Source: Pandoraea commovens (lineage in GTDB: Bacteria; Pseudomonadota; Gammaproteobacteria; Burkholderiales; Burkholderiaceae). From it: DNA of 64,000 nt. The DNA lies in the NCBI RefSeq assembly GCF_902459615.1, contig NZ_CABPSA010000001.1, positions 682,001 to 746,000 on the forward strand. The letters are read 5' to 3'. Both the position numbers and the translations under genes were made by a program. Under the pieces are notes generated by a model. It was not told where the DNA came from and did no database searches. It was given only the letters and a program-made list of their open reading frames with translations. Below, in pieces: positions 57,890 to 64,000 of the stretch. Each line of letters begins with the position of its first letter. Within the stretch, counting starts at the first letter, position 1.

Positions 57890-59332
57890 GTGACGACGTC
57901 CGACCGATACCTTGCCTTTGCCAACTCCGCCGTGGGCAGCCGCCTGGCCAGCGCGCTGGGCCTGCCACGCCCGGTGCCGCTCGAGCGCATGCCGGACTAT
58001 GGCGACGATGGCGACAATGGCGCCGAAGCACGTCTCGTTGCGCCACCGCTGGCCGTCGTCGGCGGCGCGGGCGATGCGCCATTGCTGCCCGGTCTCGCCC
58101 GCGAACTACATTGGCTCGGCATCCCGAGCCTTGCTCATGCGGATCGGCTCGATTGGATTTCGTACGCCAACAAGGCGGGCACGATGAGCGGACGGTTCAA
58201 CGCGAACGAAGGCGTGCGTCCCAAAGCATTACTGTTCGACGCGAGCGGTATTGCCGACACCTCAGGACTTGAGTCGCTTTACGCGTTCTTCCACGACACG
58301 CTGGCAACGCTCGATCGATGCGCTCGCGTGCTCGTGCTCGGCCTGCCGCCGTCGATGGCCGCCACGCCGCAGGCGAGCATCGCGCAGCGCGCGCTGGAGG
58401 GCTTCGTGCGCTCGCTGGCCAAGGAGCTCAAACGTGGCGCAACGGCGCAATTGCTTTACGTCGCCCCCGATGCCCGCGAGTCGCTGCACTCCACGTTGCG
58501 ATTCTTCCTCTCACCTCGCGCCGCGTATGTGAGCGGTCAGGCGATCACACTTCACGCGCCTGTCTTCGAAACACCGCCCATGCGCGACACCCGTCCGCTC
58601 GCCGGACAGGTCGCCGTGGTGACAGGTGCGGCACGCGGCATCGGCGAGTCCATCGCGACCGTCCTGGCGCGCGACGGTGCGCATGTCGTGTGCGTCGACA
58701 TCCCGTCCGCGCAAGACGCGCTGACCACCGTCGCCACGCGCCTCGACGGTAGCGCCCTCACGTGCGATATCGCTTCGCCGGAGGCCGCAGCCACACTGAT
58801 GGCGCATCTCGCGACGCGCGCGCCGCACGGTCTGGACATCCTCGTACATAACGCTGGCATCACGCGCGACAAAACGATTGTTCGCATGACCGATGCGCAA
58901 TGGCAGAGCGTGCTCGACATCAACGTCGGCGCACCCCAGCGTCTCAATGCCGCGTTGCTCGACGCCGGTGTGCTGCGCGCAAACAGCCGGATCGTCGGCG
59001 TCGCTTCCATCAGTGGCATTGCAGGCAATCGCGGGCAGACCAATTACGCCGCATCGAAGGCTGCCGTCATCGGGATGGTCGAGGCGTGGTCACCATTGCT
59101 CGCAGCGCGTCATATCAGCATCAATGCCGTCGCGCCCGGCTTTATCGAGACGCAAATGACCGCAGCGGTTCCGTTCGCCATTCGCGAAGCCGGACGCCGC
59201 ATGAACTCGCTCGGACAGGGTGGCCAGCCTGTCGACGTGGCCGAAGCCATCGCGTGGCTCGCCCATCCGGCCTCGGGCGCGCTGACCGGACAGGTCGTGC
59301 GCGTGTGCGGCCAGAGCCTGCTCGGAGCATGA
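57890..59332 (+). CDS. High-molecular-weight 3-oxoacyl reductase (FabG4 type)
   Basis: A 480-residue SDR protein made of an N-terminal degenerate Rossmann domain (about 1-215) and a C-terminal FabG domain. The latter has VVTGAARGIGES, HNAGITRDKT and the catalytic Ser-Tyr-Lys in SISGIAGNRGQTNYAASKAAV. Such HMwFabG proteins can oxidise/reduce 3-hydroxyacyl/3-oxoacyl-CoA with NAD(H). In this operon it would perform the second oxidation of the cycle. Start is GTG at 57890, with GAGGA about 12 nt upstream. Similar pairs with MaoC genes occur in mycobacteria (fabG4-htdX). Confidence 0.87.
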   Translation: MTTSDRYLAFANSAVGSRLASALGLPRPVPLERMPDYGDDGDNGAEARLVAPPLAVVGGAGDAPLLPGLARELHWLGIPSLAHADRLDWISYANKAGTMSGRFNANEGVRPKALLFDASGIADTSGLESLYAFFHDTLATLDRCARVLVLGLPPSMAATPQASIAQRALEGFVRSLAKELKRGATAQLLYVAPDARESLHSTLRFFLSPRAAYVSGQAITLHAPVFETPPMRDTRPLAGQVAVVTGAARGIGESIATVLARDGAHVVCVDIPSAQDALTTVATRLDGSALTCDIASPEAAATLMAHLATRAPHGLDILVHNAGITRDKTIVRMTDAQWQSVLDINVGAPQRLNAALLDAGVLRANSRIVGVASISGIAGNRGQTNYAASKAAVIGMVEAWSPLLAARHISINAVAPGFIETQMTAAVPFAIREAGRRMNSLGQGGQPVDVAEAIAWLAHPASGALTGQVVRVCGQSLLGA

Positions 59333-59334
59333 CG

Positions 59335-60342
59335 ATGCCGAACGACCGACCGCATGATCCATCCGACAGTCCGAACATCGCCGTCGCCACACAACTGAAG
59401 CAAGTCACATATCTGCCGTCGCCCCTGCATCTGTATTTGCGCGCACTGATGACCTCGCGCAAACCGGCCCGCGCGCAGCCGATGCCGCCGCTGGCTTTCG
59501 AGCGACGCAACGTGCCACTGGACGGCGAAGACATCGCCCGCTACGCACGGCTGTGCGGCTTCGCTCAGACCACAGGCGTGCCGCCCACGTGGCCGCATCT
59601 GCTCGCCTTCCCGCTTCACATGCTGCTGATGACAAACCGCGCTTTCCCGTTCGCCATGCTCGGCATGGTGCATCTGGCGAACCGGATCCGGCAGTTTGCG
59701 ACGCTGAACGTGGGCGAACGCCTGACGTTGGATGTGCGGTGCGGCCCGCTGTCCGCACACGACAAAGGACAGGTGTTCACGGTGGTCACGACGGCCCGTC
59801 GCGACGACATCGTCGTGTGGATCGGCGAGAGTCTGTACCTGCGCACCGGCGTGCGCGACGCACTCGGCGCTCCCTATCAGGCACAGTTAAGCGCCGATCC
59901 GTCACTGACAAAAGCAGCGATATGGCCGGTCCCGGCGGACCTTGGACGCCAATATGCGCGCATCTCGGGCGACTACAACCCGATTCATTTGTGGCCGCTC
60001 ACGGCGAAGCTGTTCGGTTTTGCGCGCCCCATCATTCACGGGATGTGGAGCTTCGCGCGAACGCTCGCAGCCGTGCTGCCGGACGACGTAAGCGCCTCCG
60101 GTCCGGTCGATCTGCTGGTGGAATTCAAGACACCTGTGCTGCTACCCGGCGACGTCACCTTCTGGCGTGCGCCGCCCGCACAACCGCATGTGCAGCCGAA
60201 TGTGCAACATTTCGAACTGCGCGACGCCGCAGGCACCGTCCCGCATCTGCGCGGACGCTGGCAAGCCATTGGCGGCGCGTCTTCGACCCGGCCCACTTCG
60301 CCTTCGTCTTCCTCTCAAACCCATTTCCCGGACCAGCCATGA
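59335..60342 (+). CDS. MaoC-like (R)-specific 3-hydroxyacyl-CoA dehydratase
   Basis: A 335-residue double-hotdog hydratase. The C-terminal hydratase motif is YARISGDYNPIHLWPLTAKLF followed by IIHGMW, which supplies the catalytic Asp and His. It would hydrate the enoyl-CoA made by FadE, giving the substrate for the long FabG. I chose the ATG 59335 because GGAG lies 7 nt upstream; ATG 59329, which overlaps the fabG stop, is two codons earlier. The stop overlaps the thiolase ATG, so translation is coupled. The last 20 residues are Ser/Thr/Pro-rich. Confidence 0.88.
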   Translation: MPNDRPHDPSDSPNIAVATQLKQVTYLPSPLHLYLRALMTSRKPARAQPMPPLAFERRNVPLDGEDIARYARLCGFAQTTGVPPTWPHLLAFPLHMLLMTNRAFPFAMLGMVHLANRIRQFATLNVGERLTLDVRCGPLSAHDKGQVFTVVTTARRDDIVVWIGESLYLRTGVRDALGAPYQAQLSADPSLTKAAIWPVPADLGRQYARISGDYNPIHLWPLTAKLFGFARPIIHGMWSFARTLAAVLPDDVSASGPVDLLVEFKTPVLLPGDVTFWRAPPAQPHVQPNVQHFELRDAAGTVPHLRGRWQAIGGASSTRPTSPSSSSQTHFPDQP

Positions 60343-61658
60343 GCGCCCTCAAACCCACTGCGCCCGCCCCCGCCTTGCGCCGCGTCGCTATCCTCGGCGG
60401 CAATCGCATTCCGTTCGCGCGCTCGAACACGGCCTACGCCACCGCATCGAATCAGGACATGCTCACGGCCGCGTTCCAGGGCCTCATCGACCGCTTCGAT
60501 CTGCACGGCCAGACGCTCGGCGAAGTCGCGGCGGGCGCAGTGCTCAAGCACGCCCGCGACTTCAACCTCACGCGCGAGTCGGTACTGTCGACCACGCTCG
60601 CCCCGCAAACGCCTGCCTACGATGTCCAGCAGGCCTGCGGCACGGGTCTTGAGACAGCGATCCTCACCGGCAACAAGATCGCACTCGGTCAGATCGACGT
60701 GGCGATTGCCGGTGGCGTCGACACGGCGTCGGACGCGCCCATCGGCGTCAACGAGAAGCTGCGCAAGATCCTTCTCGAAGCGAACCGTCAGCGCAGCACC
60801 GGCGGCAAGCTCGGCGCGCTGGCGAAGGTACGCCCCGGCATGTTGTTCAACCCGGCGCTACCCCGCAACGGCGAGCCGCGCACAGGCCTCTCGATGGGCG
60901 AGCATTGCGAGTTGATGGCAAAGCGCTGGGAAATCGAGCGCGCCGCGCAGGACACGCTCACGCTCGCCAGTCACGAACATCTGGCGCAAGCGTACGAGCG
61001 CGGCTTTTTCCTCGATCTGATGACACCGTTTCGCGGCCTGCAACGCGACAACAACCTGCGTCCCGATCTCACGCTGGAGAAGCTCGCCAGCCTCAAGCCG
61101 GTGTTCGATCGTAGCGCTACAGGAACACTCACGGCAGGCAACTCCACGCCACTGACCGATGGCGCGTCGTGCGTGCTGCTCGCGAGCGAAGACTGGGCGA
61201 AAGCGCACAACCATCCGGTGCTCGCCTATCTCACGTACTCACAAACGGCGGCCGTCGACTTCTTCAATCCGGACGAATCGCAGCGTGAGGGCTTGCTGAT
61301 GGCCCCGGCCTATGCGGTGCCGCGCATGCTCGCGCAGGCGGGACTCACATTGCAGGACTTCGATTTCTACGAAATTCACGAGGCCTTCGCCGCGCAAGTG
61401 CTTTGCACGCTGAAGGCTTGGGAAGACCCCGCGTACTGCCGCGACAAGCTGGGACTGGCCGCGCCGCTGGGCAGCATCGACCGTCAGCGTCTGAACGTGA
61501 ACGGCAGCTCGCTCGCTTGCGGGCATCCGTTCGCCGCCACCGGCGGGCGCATTCTCGCCACGCTCGCCAAGCTGTTGTCCCAGCGCGGCGGCGGCCGTGG
61601 CCTCATCTCGATCTGCGCGGCCGGCGGTCAGGGTGTCGTCGCGATGCTGGAACGATAA
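60339..61658 (+). CDS. Acetyl-CoA C-acyltransferase (thiolase)
   Basis: A 439-residue thiolase of the FadI/FadA2 type that cleaves 3-oxoacyl-CoA with CoA. The nucleophile is Cys in VQQACGTGLET, the His is in YEIHEAFAAQV, NGSSLACGHPFAATGGR is the loop, and the second Cys is in LISICAAGGQG. Length matches FadI (436). It overlaps the MaoC gene by 4 nt. It could also serve the FadB-like enzyme encoded at 21-23 kb. Confidence 0.93.
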   Translation: MSALKPTAPAPALRRVAILGGNRIPFARSNTAYATASNQDMLTAAFQGLIDRFDLHGQTLGEVAAGAVLKHARDFNLTRESVLSTTLAPQTPAYDVQQACGTGLETAILTGNKIALGQIDVAIAGGVDTASDAPIGVNEKLRKILLEANRQRSTGGKLGALAKVRPGMLFNPALPRNGEPRTGLSMGEHCELMAKRWEIERAAQDTLTLASHEHLAQAYERGFFLDLMTPFRGLQRDNNLRPDLTLEKLASLKPVFDRSATGTLTAGNSTPLTDGASCVLLASEDWAKAHNHPVLAYLTYSQTAAVDFFNPDESQREGLLMAPAYAVPRMLAQAGLTLQDFDFYEIHEAFAAQVLCTLKAWEDPAYCRDKLGLAAPLGSIDRQRLNVNGSSLACGHPFAATGGRILATLAKLLSQRGGGRGLISICAAGGQGVVAMLER

Positions 61659-61824
61659 ACACAACAGCCACAAAGCCGCTACAAAGCAGCAAAAAACAAC
61701 GAGCGAAGCCACACAGGGGAAGTTGCAAACGCCGCCGGGCGAACGACGGCGAGCCGACGACAGATCGGCCGCATCGCGATCATGGCGGCGCATAAAAATG
61801 CAGAAAACTTCAACGGAGACAACG

Positions 61825-63540
61825 ATGGATCAAGCCGTTCAGCAGGAACGCGTGTGGCTCAGTGCCTACCCTCCCGGGGTACCTGCCGACATCGACGTCA
61901 ATCGCTATGCATCGCTCGTGCAGGCGTTCGACGAATGGATCGAGAAGTACCGCGACCGCATCGCCTTCGTGAGTCTCGGCAGTGAGATCACGTATGGCGA
62001 GGTGTCCCGTCAGGCCCATGCCTTCGCTGCGTGGCTGCAAGCCCGGGGCGTGAAGAAGGGCGAGCGCGTCGCGCTGATGATGCCCAACTGCTTCCAGTAT
62101 CCGATCTGCCTGTTCGGCACGCTCATTGCCGGTGCTGTGGTCGTCAACGTCAACCCGCTGTACACGGCACGCGAGCTGAAGCACCAGTTGCAGGACAGCG
62201 GCGCGCAGACCATCGTCGTCTTCGAGAACTTCGCAAAAACGCTGGAGGAAGCGCTACCGGGCACCCAGGTGCGCAACATACTCGTGACGCAGATCGGCGA
62301 TTTGCTCCAGCCCGGAGCGAACGTCAAGGGACGTGCCGTTAACTTCCTCATGCGGCACATCGCCAAGCAAGTGCCGCCGTATCGCTTGCCGCAGGCGATG
62401 GCGCTTCGTCAGGCGCTTGCGAGCGGCGCAAGGCTGAAGGCCACGCCGGTGCCGCTCGTGCGCGAAGACCTCGCCTTTCTCCAATACACCGGCGGGACAA
62501 CGGGCGTTGCCAAGGGCGCCATGCTCTCGCACGGCAACGTGCTGGCCAATCTGCTGCAAACGGAGGCGTGGGCAGCCGATCAGCTCGACGGCGACATCGA
62601 AGTCAATCTGTCGCTGCTGCCGATGTATCACATCCTCTCGCTGACGTTGAACTGTCTGGTGTTCATGAGTCTGGGTGGACGCAACATTCTGATTGCGAAT
62701 CCACGCGACGTGAAAAAGGTCGTCTACATCATTCGCAACGAAACCTTCACGGGGGTGACAGGCGTCAATACCCTGTTCAACGGCCTGCTCGAGAACGCGG
62801 ACTTCCGCGCACGCGACTTCTCCAGACTGAAACTGTCGCTCGCTGGCGGCATGGCAACGCAACGCGCGATTGCCGAGCGATGGAAGCAGGTCACGGGCAA
62901 GCCGATCATCGAAGGCTACGGTCTCACCGAATGCTCGCCCATCGTCACGATGAACCCCGTGGACATCGCGCACATGGATGCCGTCGACTTCTCCGGCTCC
63001 ATCGGCCTGCCCGCGCCGTCGACCGATGTGCGCTTCAAGCGTGACGATGGCACGTGGGCACCCATCGGCGAGCCGGGCGAGTTGTGCGTGCGCGGACCGC
63101 AGGTCATGCGCGGCTACTGGAATCGTCCCGAAGAGACGGCCAAAACGTTCGACGCCGATGGCTGGCTGATGACCGGCGACATCGGCGTCATGGACGCGCG
63201 CGGTTATGTGAGGCTCATCGACCGCAAGAAGGACATGATTCTCGTGTCGGGTTTCAACGTCTATCCGAACGAAATCGAGGACGTGGTGATGCTCCACCCC
63301 GGCGTGCGCGAAGCGGCTGTGGTCGGCGTGCCCGATCCGGTGGCTGGCGAGCGAGTGAAGCTTGTGCTCATCGCCAAGGACCCGACGCTCACAATCGAAG
63401 CCATTGCCGCGCACTGCCGCAAGCATCTCACGGCGTATAAGGTGCCGCGCATCATCGAATTCCGTCAGGGCGAACTACCCAAGTCGACGGTCGGCAAGAT
63501 CCTGCGGCGCGAGCTGCGCGATCCGGTCTCAAGGAGGTAG
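61825..63540 (+). CDS. fadD: Long-chain fatty acid-CoA ligase
   Basis: A 571-residue AMP-forming ligase activating fatty acids for beta-oxidation. FLQYTGGTTGVAKGAMLSH is the ATP-binding motif, GYGLTECSP and DGWLMTGDIGVMDARGYVRLIDRKKDM are FadD signatures, and KSTVGKILRR holds the catalytic lysine. Start at 61825 follows GGAGA; the frame upstream to 61597 is not conserved. It ends the fad cluster before a DUF1571-like gene 44 nt downstream. Confidence 0.93.
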   Translation: MDQAVQQERVWLSAYPPGVPADIDVNRYASLVQAFDEWIEKYRDRIAFVSLGSEITYGEVSRQAHAFAAWLQARGVKKGERVALMMPNCFQYPICLFGTLIAGAVVVNVNPLYTARELKHQLQDSGAQTIVVFENFAKTLEEALPGTQVRNILVTQIGDLLQPGANVKGRAVNFLMRHIAKQVPPYRLPQAMALRQALASGARLKATPVPLVREDLAFLQYTGGTTGVAKGAMLSHGNVLANLLQTEAWAADQLDGDIEVNLSLLPMYHILSLTLNCLVFMSLGGRNILIANPRDVKKVVYIIRNETFTGVTGVNTLFNGLLENADFRARDFSRLKLSLAGGMATQRAIAERWKQVTGKPIIEGYGLTECSPIVTMNPVDIAHMDAVDFSGSIGLPAPSTDVRFKRDDGTWAPIGEPGELCVRGPQVMRGYWNRPEETAKTFDADGWLMTGDIGVMDARGYVRLIDRKKDMILVSGFNVYPNEIEDVVMLHPGVREAAVVGVPDPVAGERVKLVLIAKDPTLTIEAIAAHCRKHLTAYKVPRIIEFRQGELPKSTVGKILRRELRDPVSRR

Positions 63541-63584
63541 CGAGAGACCCACAGCACCACATGGAGATAAAGGGAGATAACAAT

Positions 63585-64000
63585 ATGAGAATGACATTGA
63601 CGCTGGCCATGCTGCCCGTAGCAATGACTGTCAGTGCGCTCGCGGGCGTGCTGGCCGCATCCACCGCGCTCGCGCAGGCGAGCGCCCCCGCCGCATCCAC
63701 TGCCACTTCTACCTCCGCCCCGGACGCCGACACGGCGAAGCTCGCCGCCCTGCCCGTCGCAGCACAAACGCAGTGGCTCGCGCGCACGATCAAGAGCGGC
63801 GAACTGGCGAAGATGCCCGACGAGCAGATCGTCGCCAGCATGCAGGCCATCCAGCCGGAAGCGCTTGTACGTTTTCTGAAAGCCGAGGCTTCTGCATTGC
63901 CGGAGTATCAGTACGAGCTGACGCGTCACGAGCGCATCAACAATCAATGGCAGACCACGCCTGACCGCATGCTCGTGAAGATTCGCGAGAACCCGTTGCA
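63585..64000 (+). CDS. Exported DUF1571-like protein (3' end missing)
   Basis: The first 138 codons of a gene running off the window end. The signal peptide is about residues 1-31 (ending ALA-QA), followed by a Ser/Thr/Ala-rich linker and a domain starting near residue 80 with LPEYQYELTRHERIN and PDRMLVKIRENPL, which resembles DUF1571 proteins. GGGAG precedes the ATG. The role is unknown; linkage to fadD suggests, but does not show, a lipid or envelope function. Confidence 0.65.
   Translation, partial: MRMTLTLAMLPVAMTVSALAGVLAASTALAQASAPAASTATSTSAPDADTAKLAALPVAAQTQWLARTIKSGELAKMPDEQIVASMQAIQPEALVRFLKAEASALPEYQYELTRHERINNQWQTTPDRMLVKIRENPL

Noticed and set aside
1-64000. CRISPR array, toxin-antitoxin pair or phage-defence system
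   Set aside because: No regularly spaced repeats, Cas genes, or small overlapping toxin/antitoxin genes were seen; all genes fall in core metabolic, envelope or quality-control families.

Overview
The window is a GC-rich chromosomal segment of a betaproteobacterium, almost certainly a member of the Burkholderiaceae. The evidence is the gene order tig-clpP-clpX-lon-hupB-tRNA-Val-tRNA-Asp-ppiD, a DUF4936 gene beside an NRDE gene, the yciB-bolA-parvulin row, and the general protein character. Pandoraea is my best guess at genus, but that is an impression, not a search result. I see no insertion sequence, integrase, phage gene, plasmid gene or CRISPR array. All 52 protein genes look intact except the last, which is cut by the window end.

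Layout. 0.1-5.4 kb: exported peroxiredoxin, hemolysin III-type membrane protein, a soluble hybrid histidine kinase with its own Hpt domain, a chemoreceptor behind a sigma-28-like promoter, and acylphosphatase. 5.5-10.8 kb: a PepSY/flavodoxin/FNR membrane reductase with a Fur-box-like site upstream, then otsBA (trehalose synthesis). 10.9-16.3 kb: a crotonase, then the minus-strand operon mltG-tmk-holB-tatD followed by an ankyrin lipoprotein. 16.5-18.8 kb: ygfZ, DUF4936 and NRDE. 18.9-29 kb (minus strand): NADP-dependent reductase, thioesterase, pncA, a bifunctional beta-oxidation enzyme, livHMGF without a binding-protein gene, and an acyl-CoA ligase. 29.2-33.7 kb: selO, msrB, an OB-fold protein, yciB, bolA and a parvulin chaperone. 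33.8-46.6 kb: purL, dadA, nnrD/E, pgi, a YbbA-type ATPase divergent from tesA, and ppiD. 46.6-53.7 kb: the protein quality-control block with two tRNAs and hupB. 54.1-64 kb: a PsrA-like TetR regulator followed by fadE, a long FabG, a MaoC hydratase, a thiolase, fadD and a truncated DUF1571-like gene.

Functional themes are protein homeostasis (trigger factor, ClpXP, Lon, PpiD, a second parvulin), cell-envelope growth (mltG, yciB), repair of oxidised or damaged molecules (msrB, selO, nnrD/E, peroxiredoxin, ygfZ), and fatty-acid oxidation. The last 10 kb encodes activation (FadD), dehydrogenation (FadE), hydration (MaoC), a second dehydrogenation (long FabG) and thiolysis, i.e. a complete cycle likely controlled by the adjacent PsrA-like repressor. 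A separate FadB-type bifunctional enzyme sits at 21-23 kb.

I did not find a clearly new biological system; this is mostly core genome. The points most worth checking are the tail-end fad cassette and its candidate operator, the CATG-overlapping divergent starts of ybbA and tesA with a Tat-like TesA leader, the perfect hairpin at the 5' end of the yciB transcript, the Arg-for-Lys change in the LivF Walker A motif, and two short-period repeat tracts at gene 3' ends.
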